In this document: positions 54,370-64,000 of the stretch, piece by piece | Numbering within the stretch: the stretch's first letter is position 1 | Layout of the letters: the number at the start of each line of letters is the position of its first letter | Assembly: GCA_034231615.1 (NCBI GenBank) | Contig: CM067309.1 | Coordinates: 26,745,661-26,809,660, forward strand | DNA: 64,000 bases | Direction: 5' to 3' | DNA from: Meghimatium bilineatum | Taxonomy: Eukaryota; Mollusca; Gastropoda; Stylommatophora; Philomycidae | The notes under the pieces: generated by a model | The model's database searches: none | Told to the model about the DNA's origin: nothing | Seen by the model: only the letters and a program-made list of their open reading frames with translations | Program-made: the position numbers and the translations under genes

Positions 54370-54450
54370 TATCTTTAAAGGTTGTTCTGTATCAACTAAC
54401 ATAACAAAGATGTCTGCAGGTCGTTCTGTAAACCAACATAACACTGGTTT
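54370..54450. repeat. 39-bp minisatellite, fragment 1
   Basis: About two copies of gttgttctgtatcaactaac + ataacaaagatgtctgcag. It lies 150 bp upstream (minus strand) of exon 54035-54223. The same unit forms arrays at 56735-56845 and 58267-59100. Confidence 0.75.
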
Positions 54451-54711
54451 ACAAAATACATCAAGTTGGAAGTTGTCCATAGTTTTTAAATTGAATTAAG
54501 AGCATTTTGCGACACTGAAGCCAAAAATAATATTCTTTTTTCTCAATCAGGTCAGGATTTTTTTTTCTAAATTGATTTTAAAAAATTATATTCTCTGACT
54601 ATAGCTTTCTATTCATAACTACTTTTTGGTGATATTAATAGTTGATTTATGTGTAACATGTCTCACATAAAAAGTATTTAACAGAATGTATTTATTAAAT
54701 GTTACAAATAT
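54451..54711. other. SMG6 intron, nothing identified
   Basis: AT-rich, no exon or element recognised. Confidence 0.35.
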
Positions 54712-56330
54712 GGAATTCCCACCAAAGACGGATGTGTCGGCCATTGGCGCAAATAAAACGGCGACACAACACATTTCCATTCTCTGGATTACATCCTGCT
54801 GGAAATCTAGATTACATCCTGGGCTCTATCTCTTTTATGTCCTGATGGAACCTCTCTCCCTGCTCGTCACTCATTCATCCAAGATTCTTGGGAAACCGAT
54901 TCATATGCAAGAATAAATTCCGGGGTAATGCATTTTTATGCTCATGTTGCATCCAAGGTTTTTGAAAGCTGTCAGAATATTGTCAATTTCTTCATTGGTG
55001 TTGCCCAAAAAATTCTTCACAACCAGAACAAAGGCCTTCCATGCTTCCAAGTCCAAATTGTTCATTGATTTTTCAAACTCAGGATCTCTGATGAGCTGAC
55101 GAACTTGAGGACCATCAAAATGTCACCTTTCAACCTCTCTATGGTTAATCCTGGAAAACCGTGGCACAAGTAAGTGAAGCAGCCACCATTCTTGTCCAGG
55201 GCTTTGGTGAACTGTTGCGGTGGGAATAGTATCTTGTTTCTGTCTACCAGAGGATTGTTGATGATGTTCTTTGATCTACCCAGCACCAATTCTTCTCGTG
55301 CAGGCCAGTCCTTCTTGGTATAGTGCTGAGACCTGTTTCTACTATTCCACATGCACAGAAAGCAGGGGTACTTTGTAAAGCCAGACTGTTATCACAATAG
55401 GAAATTCACCATCTTTAAGTCAACACAAATATATCACTCATGCTGATAATAAAAAACTTTATCCAGCACATACTTCATCGCCTCATACTTCTTCAGTGTA
55501 GTCGAGTGAGCAAGGGGTACAGAAGCAAACTGATTGTCATTATGAAGCAGAACACATTTTAGTGATCTCTTGCAACTGTCGATGAACAGTTTCCAATCTC
55601 TGGGTTCATAATGTTGAACTCCAAGCTTCTGCAGAAGGTGAAAAATATCTGTACAGTACACCAAGTCCATCTCTTTAAAGAAAAAATGGAGGAACTCTTG
55701 ATGCCTGTTGCGATAAAGTGATGTGTGTACTGTCAGACAAGAGATTCTTTTCTTTTAATCTGGATGTTCAGCTGAGAACTTTGACAAATTGAGATCACTA
55801 ACAAGATCGTTAAGTTCATTTTGGTAAAAAGTATGTGGAACATCATACTTTTCTTATTCATTATCCTCTTGACCTTCTAGAACACTGGAATAATCTTCAT
55901 CACTAATGTCAGGGAGTTCTGCATAGACAGGTACTGGACATCACCATAGGGAGCTACAGGATGACATGCTGATTCAAGATCAGGATACTTGAGGACATTT
56001 CGATTCTTTCTATTGATCCCAGTCATATCAATATCATAGAAATTGCAGTCAGAGACATGGTTTGTGGGCTCCCTCCAAACCATGGGTATTTCAAATTTCA
56101 CTCTTCTTGCATTTAATCCACTGACACAGGTATTCAGTGCATGACTTGCACACCATGTGAGGAGCCCAAGCTTCATCCTGGTCACCAAGTTTTATACCAA
56201 AATATGCATGGTAAGCTTGCTTTGTGACTGGATTCCCATTAGGAATGAGGGTGTATTCACCGCAGATGTAGCAGAATATGTTAGGCTTATTTCTGCAAGA
56301 CCTTCTAGTTGAATAGTTGAAACCATTTGA
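54712..56330 (-). pseudogene. Transposon family Y gene, multicopy invertebrate protein
   Basis: Minus strand. N-terminal finger CRNKPNIFCYICGEYTLIPN, then AYHAYFGIKLGDQDEAWAPH and CKSCTEYLCQW (56310-56110). Next are IPMVWREPTNHVSDCNF (about 56090), FFKEMDLVYCTDI, WKLFIDSCKRSLKCVLLHND (about 55600), WNSRNRSQHYTKKDWP (about 55350), FTYLCHGFPGL, AWKAFVLVVKNFLGN (about 55050) and EQGERFHQDIKE (about 54870). This motif chain belongs to an uncharacterised protein family found in many copies in invertebrate genomes, presumed transposon-encoded; I do not know its catalytic activity. Frames shift at least five times. The end near 54712-54810 matches the fragments at 26225 and 27317. Confidence 0.7.
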
Positions 56331-56734
56331 ATCACTTGTAACCTTTAAAAAAATTTTTTTTTTTAAAATACTAGATAATACTAGAAACTTTAAAAAATTT
56401 GAAATCTTTAGAATTTGTATATTCCAAGATAGATTAAGGAATTTTGCAACATATGGCGTGAAAATATCCATGCATGTGACAATAAAATACTTGCTTTCTT
56501 TATCATTTGTCCATTTAAATAGGAAAAAAACAACTACTTTTGATAAAATGTGTGGAAATCAATTGTCGTTTTACTGATAGAGTTGACACGGAATGTCGCA
56601 CATATAAAAACATCATGTGGTGCTAGATAAAAAAGCTGACCTGATTGAGTAAAAACCAATGTGATTTTTTGATCCTGCACAATAAAATTATCCTTAATCT
56701 TTAAAAAAAAACCCAGACAGCAAATTTGATCTTG
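56331..56734. other. Intron, AT-rich
   Basis: Upstream flank of the family Y gene. It may hold its 5' end, but no terminal repeat was seen. Confidence 0.3.
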
Positions 56735-56845
56735 ATCAGTGTAATGAAGATACCTGTAAGTTGTTCTGCATCAACTACATAACAAAGATGTCTACAGGCA
56801 TCAACCAACATAATGAAGATGTCTACGGGTTGTTATGTATCAACT
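56735..56845. repeat. 39-bp minisatellite, fragment 2
   Basis: About three units (ttgttctgcatcaactacat..., gatgtctacaggcatcaacc, ...gggttgttatgtatcaacta). LINE K copy 2 begins right after caactag, and the array resumes on its far side. Confidence 0.8.
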
Positions 56846-58266
56846 AGAATACAAAATAGATACAATGCCATTGCAAAGATTCAGAGTATTGAAGATCAAT
56901 GGAACATGCTAAAACAGTCGATAAATCAAACATCTAAAGAGCTAATACCAAAAGTAGAACATACATCAAAACAAAAATGGATGACTGAAGAAATATTAGA
57001 ATTGATGAGCAACACAAGGAAAAATAAACACAAGATAGTGGAATATCAGAAAATACATAAGGAGATACGAGAGAAATGCAAAATAGCAAAAGAAAGCTGG
57101 CTGAACAAGAAATGCACAGAAATAGAATTGCATTACAACATTACTGTATAAGAAAATTGAGATGATAACAGGAAAGAGAACGCAAACAGTTACAGGGTGT
57201 TTAAAATCTAAGACAGGGCAGGTATTAATGGGAATAGATCACATAGTACAGAGATGGTCAGAATATATCAAAGAACTTTATGATGACAATAGATCAGAAA
57301 TAATCATACAAGATAACAGCGAGGGTCCATCAATACTCACAGCAGAAGTAAGGGAGGCACTAAGACACATGAAATATGGCAAAGCCCCAGGTCCAGACAA
57401 TATCACACTAGAAGAATTAGCAGCTTTAGATGACTTTGGAGTTGAAATAATCACAAAATTGCTGAATGACATATATAACAGCGGAAACATACCCAATGAC
57501 TTAATGAGGTCCATATTTATAGCCTTACCTAAGAAACCAGGGACCACCGAATGTGAAGAACACCGTACAATCAGTCTCATGAGCCAAATAACCAAAATAC
57601 TTCTCAGAATCATCATGAAGAAAGTAAGAAACAAAATAAAATCAGAAATAATTTCAGAACAATGTGGCTTGGTACAAGGCAAAGGTACCAACAATGCTAT
57701 TTATATATTGAGAACACTAATAGAGAGGTCTATAGAGGTAAAAACAGATCTGTACCTCTGTTTTATAGACTACACGAAAGCATTTGACAAAGTTAAACAT
57801 AGCGAAATTATACACATGCTAGAGAATCTGAACATTGACAGCAAGGATTTAAGAATAATCAAGAACATGTACTGGTGAGTCTTGGACAATAAACAAACTG
57901 GAAAGTGGGAAATTAGAGGCAACAGAGATGTGGTTCTACAAAAGAATGCTGAGAATACCATGGACTGCCAGAAAAACTAATGTAGAGGTGTTGAATGAGT
58001 TAAATGCGAAACAGACCTTAATCAACAATATAAGAAAAAGGCAATATTCTTTTTTTGGCCACTTCATGAGACAGGCAGGTTTAGAGAGCATAATCACAAA
58101 AGGCAAGATTGAAGGCACCAGAGACAGAGGGCGACAACATGAGAAAATATTAGACAGTTTGACAACCTGGCACGGCAAGGAAACAACCACGACTTTGATA
58201 CATAATACTGTGGACAGAGAGCTGTGGAGAGCCATGACTGCCTACGCCACCCGTCATGGCACCTGA
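56846..58266 (+). mobile_element. LINE family K (RTE-like), copy 2, core deleted
   Basis: Plus strand: WMTEEILELMSNTRKNKHKI (about 56980), KYGKAPGPDNITLEELAALD (57378-57440), SIFIALPKKPGTTECEEHRT and QCGLVQGKGTNNAIYILRTL, LCFIDYTKAFDKVKH (about 57757). At NMYW (57873) the sequence jumps to SWTINKLESGKLEATEMWFY, so about 560 bp with the YADD core, present in copy 1 at 43992-44556, are missing. The rest ends HGT at 58264 and gatgatgatg. The 57162-57878 frame is uninterrupted. It splits the 39-bp minisatellite. Confidence 0.85.
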
Positions 58267-59100
58267 TGATGATGAGTATAACAGATGTCTGTAGATTGTT
58301 CTGTATCAACCAACATAACAATGATTCCTGCAGGCTGCACTGTATCAACCAGCATAGCAAAGATTGCAGGCTCAACTGTATAAGCCTACATAATGAAGAT
58401 GTCTATAGGTTGTTCTGTATCAACCAACATAATGAAGATGTCTACAGGTTCTTTTGTATCAACCAACATAATGAAGAGGTCTATAGGTTCTTTTGTATCA
58501 ACCAACACAATGAAGATGTCTACAGGTTGTTCTGTATCAACCAACATAACAAAGATGTCTACAGGTTGTTCTGTATCAACCAACGTAATGAAGATATCTG
58601 CATGTTTTTCTGTATCAACCAACATAGCAAAGATTGCAAGCTGTACTGTATCAACCAGAATAACAGAGATGTCTACAGGTTGTTCTGTATCAACCAGAAT
58701 AACAGAGATGTCTACAGGTTGTTCTGTATCAACCAACATAATGAAGCTGTCTACAGGTTGTTATGTATCAACTAGTATAACAGATGTCTGTAGATTGTTC
58801 TGCATCAACCAACATAACAAAGATGTCTACAGGTTGTTCTGTATCAACCAGAATAACATAGATGTCTACAGTTGTTCTGTATCAACCAACATAATGAAGA
58901 TATCTACAGTTGTTCTGCATCAACCAACATAATGAAGATGTCTACAGGTTGTTCTGCATCAACCAACATAACAAAGATGTCTACAGTTGTTCTGCATCAA
59001 CCAACATAACAAAGATGTCTACAGTTGTTCTGCATCAACCAACATAACAAAGATGTCTACAGTTGTTCTGCATCAACCAACATAATGAAGATATCTGCTC
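58267..59100. repeat. 39-bp minisatellite, main array
   Basis: About 21 imperfect copies of caaccaacataatgaagatg + tctacaggttgttctgtat. The unit is 39 bp, divisible by three, so long frames stay open on both strands: plus 58224-58775 (repeat CRLFCINQHNEDVY) and 58393-58932, and minus 58386-58739 (repeat DIFIMLVDTEQPV). No sign of translation was seen. On the minus strand each unit contains ttgatacag, acceptor-like. Confidence 0.85.
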
Positions 59101-60235
59101 GTTGACCTTCTTGATTAGAAACCAGCATCACAGCACATGGGACATTCACATAAACTCTCTGCTCCAGCAGCCATTCAAGAGTGTGCGGACAAGAGTTATG
59201 TTCCAGTCATATGTTGATTATGTGATCTTTAGATCTTTCCAGAGAGAACACACTTTCTTCCATCATCTCTGGTCATTTGAAGTTTTCTTTGTATATGGAC
59301 ACACTTTCTCCCATCACCCTTGGTCATCCCCATTTCTGTCATTCTTTGTATCCGCATGATATTACCTCCACCATCATTATCTTCTCCACTAGTAGTAAAT
59401 CAATGGCTGCCCTTATTGTGTCAGTCCTATCTCTTCTCAATACTTTTCAAAAAACAGCATTGCCCGTTAATGAATGCGCCTTTTCATTTTGCCTGACCCC
59501 TGCATGACCAGGGCAGTATCAATTTAATACTTTAGACAACCAGGTTGTTCTGTAACCTGACCAATTCTTTTCTTTACATGCATCTTTTTATATTATGCAA
59601 TATGCTTTGAAAGTCTGTATCACTGTGTAAGTTGGTATTTCAGACACAAACCAACTGAGTGTCGCTGTCACCGCTTCCATTTCCATTTTCATGCTTGATG
59701 TTACAGTGGGCTAGGCAGACAATTTCTCAAGCACCTTCTTTTCATTCTTGTGGGCAAAACAACATCATCCGCACTTACTTATTTATCGGTTCTGAGCAAA
59801 TTGCGTATAGGATTTTGTCATGTTGTTTTGGATATGTGTGTGTTCTTAACATGTTCTTGCACCGTCAACTCTGTCCTGATACCTTTCCATTCCCAACACT
59901 TTCCTCAATTGCATTACTACATTTGTCAGAGACTTTTTTCTTTCTATTCACCTCCACCCTTTTCCGTTCCTACTTCTTCCAATTCACATACTCAATATGA
60001 CCTTTGCTTCTGTCATCCATTACTTTCCGTGCAAGATTAATTCTGCCTTTACCCATCTAGGTGTTATGAAAGGGGTTGACTACATTAAGGTATCCATTAC
60101 AAGTGTCACTTGATGTCTTACCTTAATGATGGCTAGTACATCCTAGCACTGCCCTAAATAACCTCATTTTAGATTCTTTGTAATCTATAATTTTGTGTCT
60201 GTAACAGTATTTTTATATGTGACAATATAGACAAG
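59101..60235. other. Intron or upstream region, unidentified
   Basis: Two minus-strand stretches look faintly coding but match nothing I recognise. One is TLEWLLEQRVYVNVPC and AVMLVSNQEGQ at about 59205-59110, open into the minisatellite; the other is ARKVMDDRSKGHIEYVNWKK at about 60035-59975 with later stops. Neither has a fixed splice frame. Otherwise nothing is seen. Confidence 0.3.
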
Positions 60236-60791
60236 CAAGCATCAATGCTAAACATATAATAAAAGAAGAAATGCACATTCTAACTCCTGGAATGAATATG
60301 GAGAACATCTAACAGAAATTTTCAAGACAAGACCTTGACAATTTTTCAAAAATATCAAATCAATGAGAGTAAGAGATGAAAGCTACAACCCCTCCATAGT
60401 CATAAATGATAAAAATGGCAATCCTATACTGCATAGCTTAGAAAGGAAAGAAAGATGCAAAGAATATTTTCAAGTTATACAATCCCAACACAACAGCAGA
60501 GTATAATTACAGTCCAACAAACCAAGACACAGTAGAACCTGACCTACTAAACCAAGAAATAGAAGTCTTAAAATCTAGCCCCAATAACAAATCACCAGAA
60601 GTTAATGGTATAACTAAGAAAAGGATAAGAACATGCAAGGAAACACGGGTGAAATGGCTAGCAAGACTATTCAAAATAGCATGGGAAGAAAGAAGAGTAA
60701 TAGAAGATTGCCAAAACCCAATAATAGCACCAATATTAAAGAACAAAGGAAACAAAAGAGAATGTGAATCATAAAGAGGTATATCCCTACT

Positions 60792-61418
60792 CGGATCCTA
60801 CTATTAATACCTCGGATCCAGTACATGCAGCGATGTTAATGCAAAGCAGAACTAAAAGTAAGGCTGGAGATGGCTTTAGCGTCCTTGTCAAGGCTAACTG
60901 TGATTTGGAAAAGCAACATCAGTGTTGGAATGAAAATGAAACTGTATAAGTCGCTGGTGCTTTCTGTTGTGTTGTATGGTTGTAAGAGTTGGACACTCAC
61001 TGCAGACATGGAGAGAAGATTACAGGCTTTCGAGTACAAATGCTACAGACGAATTCTACGAATTTCCTATAAGGAGCATAAGACCAATGTGTACGTAAGA
61101 AATAAAGTAGAGATGTGTGCAGTTGTTCAGGAACCATTGCTTTCAATAGTGAAACGACGAAAACTAGCATGGTTCGGACATGTATGCAGGCACGATTCTT
61201 TGTCAAAAACAATACTGCAGGGAACTGTCGAGGGTGGAAGAAGCAGAGGAGAGAAAATAAAGGCATAAATAGACAACATCAAGGAATGGTCAGGGCAAGA
61301 TATTTCCACACTCATCCGCATCACTGAGGATAGAATTTGCTGGAGGACTCTGTGTGCTGAGGCATCCAATGTGGTACCCCATGAACCATGAAGGGTTACG
61401 GGTTTATTGATTTGATTG
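60792..61418 (+). mobile_element. LINE family C 3' insertion, 11-bp TSD
   Basis: ATATCCCTACT is at 60781-60791 and 61419-61429. The insert (627 bp, 5'-truncated) reads VLYGCKSWTLTADMERRLQA, FEYKCYRRILRISYKEHKTN, RRKLAWFGHVCRHDSLSKTI and a long tail with EDRICWRTLCAEA. It ends ttattgatttgattg. Related pieces are at 6455-6565 and 34765-35195. Removing it rejoins RGISLL with IHTRKIYAN of the RTE frame. Confidence 0.85.
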
Positions 61419-61461
61419 ATATCCCTACTAATTCACACAAGAAAAATATATGCCAATTTAA

Positions 61462-62416
61462 CCCCTTAGCTGCGCTGAGTAAAAAGTATATATCGTATCT
61501 ACAGTGCGGGGAAATTTCAAGGGCTGTTAAATATTTTTCCTCTAACCAATTTGCCCACTACATTCTCACGTTAAAGAATTGGAATGTAGACCTATAATTA
61601 TTGAAGGCATATACACTAGGCCTATACTCTAACTTATGAATTTTTTGAATAATGTTTCTTTATATATTATGTAGGAGACATGAAAACCTTAATATACATT
61701 CGTCTCGCAAAATAAACATTATGTAAACAAATAGACCTAATCATAATAACCTGTTTTATTTCAGACGCAAAGTTTTTCCTACAAACGCTTCTCAGCATAT
61801 TTATTTGTCACATCACAAATATCTTGTATAATAGTATCATGTAATACACATTCAAAGATTCTGAAAACGTTTGCATGATCAATGTTTTGAATCTTAAACT
61901 ATTATTGACAGAAGAATAAAATGTTTACCTTACCCCGTATCATGAATTTGAAACACGTGGTCTACAGATTACTGAATCTAATTCTATATCCTCCGAATCA
62001 CGAATACTAATACTATCACAAATCAAATTAACACTTTCTAAATCACTTTCTACATCTGATAAACTAATGCTAGAACTATCAGAAAAACTTTCTTCCAAAA
62101 GCGCATAAATCTATGATTCATTGAATTTTCCCTTCAACATACTTGTAGGCCTAGATATTGTGGTTAGAGAAAAAAATTACTGCTCTGTCCACTGACAAAA
62201 TTTCAAATGAAATGTACACGCATGCTACATTTCAAAGCCTCAATTTGGAATTGACCTGTAGGTAGCTTGCACTAGCCAATCAGATTATTTTATAACATTG
62301 AGGGGCTTTCTGGGACAAAATATACACATACTTAAACATGCGCACCAATAGGCGATTATCGCAACTCGGCGGACACTTTTCTTCGTATTCTATAGGATGC
62401 TTCCGCAGTTAACGGG
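61462..62416. mobile_element. piggyBac-type element, 955 bp, TTAA-flanked
   Basis: TTAA lies at 61458-61461 and 62417-62420. Termini: CCCCTTAGCTGCG and, reverse-complemented, CCCGTTAACTGCG, 11 of 13 identical. The minus strand at about 62110-61955 reads LEESFSDSSSISLSDVES, DLESVNLICDSISIRDSED, an acidic Ser-rich stretch like a piggyBac transposase N-terminus. The catalytic domain is absent, so it may be an internally deleted relative of an autonomous element. Its excision restores the RTE frame across IYAN...RYITD. Confidence 0.8.
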
Positions 62417-63650
62417 TTAAGATACATCACAGACCCACAATTTAGCTTCTCCCAGTTTGGTTTCAGGAGAGGAGTAAGTTGTACAAATGTTCTTTTTTTA
62501 TTGAGACAACTACGTGAAAAAGCACTAGAATATGATCAAAATCTAAACACAATATTCATAGACCAGGAAAAAGCATTTGATAGTCAATAGAAATACTTTA
62601 TGACAAAAACTAGAAAACGATCAAAGGCAAGTTAGCAAATAAAGAAGCCCCTTACCAGAACTGCCAAAACTCAGTAAGAACTACAGATGAAATGACTTCA
62701 TCCTTTGAAATAAAATCAGGGGTAAGACAAGGATGTGTGCTTTTTACTTTTTACCTTACATGGACAGAATAACAAAAAAATCCAAAAACAAGAAAGTAAA
62801 CAGTACAGTAATAAGAGAAGAATCTGAAGAGGAATTAAACAAAAATCAACAAATAATCAGCAAATTGCTATTTTCTGATGATTAATTCCATATCTATGAA
62901 GAGGAAAATTAGTTACAAAATCATATTAATGCACTCATGACAACAGGCACCAAGTATAACATGAAAATAAATATGTAGAAAATCAAAGTAATGAAAAAAC
63001 AGCAAGTCCCCAAATCCAGTCAACAATAACACTAAATAAAACTAAAGTGAAACAAACTTCAGAATTTGAATACCTGGGGAGTATATTCACAGACAACAGA
63101 AAATTAGACAGAGAGAGATTGAGACAAAATTTCAGAAAGCAAACATAGTGACATACCAGATATCACCCTTATAGCTCAACTCACAGATCAAGATGGAAGT
63201 CAAGAGATGGATGATAAACAGTATTTTTATGCCAACACTCTCCTATCAGTGCAAGACTTGGACTCTGACAGCAGCCCAGCAGAGAAAACTTACAACATCT
63301 AAGATGAAATGCCTGAGAAAAATTGCAAGAATCACGAAACTAGACAAAATGAGAAATGATGAAATCAGAAGAAGAATTGGTATAAGACCATGCACAGAAT
63401 ACATTGAGAAAAAACAAATGAAATGGTTTATGAAACCATTATGAAACCTTATGACAATGAACTGTAACCAACTACCGACAAGGACAAATAACCTAAGAAG
63501 ATCTGATTACAAGACAAGAGGAAGACCTAGAAAAAGATGGATAGATAACATCAAGAAAACCATGAACAAATACAGATTCAACACAGCCAAGGTCTTGGAT
63601 CTGGTCTTGGATGGACAACTAAAGCTCCCAGTCACCACCCCTACATTTAA

Positions 63651-64000
63651 CGGCAAATGTAGATATTCTGACCATCTGGGGATAGACAATAGACAGTATT
63701 TTCTCACTAACAGGAAGACTATAAATATACACGTCAACTACCCATATTCGGCTGTACAATTTACTTTTCTTAAAAAAGTTTTACTGTACAGCCACATAAT
63801 GTGTAGTACGGATATCTACATGGCGTTTGCAGTTCTTTACTTGTGGCAGTTTCTTTTCAAATTAATTGGTGGTAACACTGATTTTTAAGATCTTTGATTA
63901 ATTTATGGACACCACTGATTTTTGCAGTTTTTAATTTACATATTAGTGGCAACACTGCTTTTAAACACATTAATTTTATAGTAGATGGGTGAAAATTAAC
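63651..64000. other. RTE 3' flank, unidentified repeat
   Basis: Similar to 240-330 (ctggggatagacaat) and to 18690-18800 (ggcaacactg...aacacatta). It is probably one more dispersed repeat, class unknown. No gene seen. Confidence 0.35.

Larger units (their letters stand above)
60236..63650 (+). mobile_element. RTE family B LINE, split by two insertions
   Basis: Plus strand. EIEVLKSSPNNKSPE near 60560, RVKWLARLFKIAWEERRVIE and PIIAPILKNKG (60640-60750), RGISLL at 60776. After the LINE C and piggyBac-type insertions: RYITDPQFSFSQFGFRRGVS (62422-62480), NTIFIDQEKAF (about 62550), KSGVRQGCVL (about 62715), SEFEYLGSIFTDNR (about 63060). Then LSYQCKTWTLTAAQQRKLTT (63240-63300), KMRNDEIRRRIG, IEKKQMKWF and TRGRPRKRWIDNIKKTMNKY (63510-63575). 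The catalytic box reads FSDD (about 62873). Multiple stops. Confidence 0.8.

Noticed and set aside
58224-58932. 179-183-residue repeat proteins on the plus strand
   Set aside because: The 39-bp minisatellite unit is a multiple of three, so open frames arise on both strands without selection. Kept as a finding, not as genes.
59110-59205. Possible upstream SMG6 exon on the minus strand
   Set aside because: TLEWLLEQRV is not recognisably SMG6, an in-frame stop lies just upstream, and no consistent splice phase with 54223 was found.

Overview
This is a repeat-saturated piece of an animal nuclear genome. Spliced exons, tRNA-derived SINEs, RTE-type and RNase H-bearing LINEs, Penelope-like elements and hAT, piggyBac, pogo and Tc1 transposons rule out a prokaryote or organelle. 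The repertoire suits a marine invertebrate, perhaps a mollusc, but that is an inference and no species is claimed.

The only host gene recognised is SMG6 (EST1A), the PIN-domain endonuclease of nonsense-mediated mRNA decay. It lies on the minus strand. Six consecutive 3' exons are readable in transcription order: 54035-54223, 51564-51713, 33679-33829, 26827-27038, 11528-11609 and the terminal 7185-7315. Splice phases agree at every junction and all PIN acidic residues are present. The upstream exons must lie to the right of this window or were missed. The gene's 3' UTR runs left from 7184.

Almost everything else is intron or flank filled by transposons. 0-6.6 kb: a piggyBac-type MITE, an RNase H LINE (family J), RTE fragments. 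9-18 kb: LINE A, two LINE J copies, a Penelope-like RT. 18-24.6 kb: an RTE LINE hit by two dated insertions (one retroposon, one hAT MITE), and a piggyBac pseudogene with a 1.2-kb tandem duplication. 24.6-26.2 kb: an inverted tandem array of a tRNA-like unit. 27-38 kb: SINEs, hAT, pogo, Tc1 and RTE relics and two minisatellites. 38.5-45.7 kb: an RTE LINE interrupted by a 4.6-kb head-to-head Penelope-like palindrome and by another LINE. 46-51.1 kb: a full-length LINE A with a 13-bp target-site duplication. 52-64 kb: further RTE copies, a degenerate multicopy invertebrate transposon gene and a 39-bp minisatellite.

The strongest unusual signals are these. (1) Minisatellites appear to have grown out of SMG6 splice junctions, carrying duplicated 3' splice sites at 11610-11735 and duplicated 5' splice sites at 33110-33660. 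(2) The Penelope-like palindrome is flanked by a 14-bp target-site duplication and carries a captured LINE fragment in both arms. (3) The tRNA-like inverted array appears to be flanked by its own 13-bp duplication.

Family names (LINE A, J, K, C; RTE B, D) are local labels for this window only. All comparisons were made by eye.
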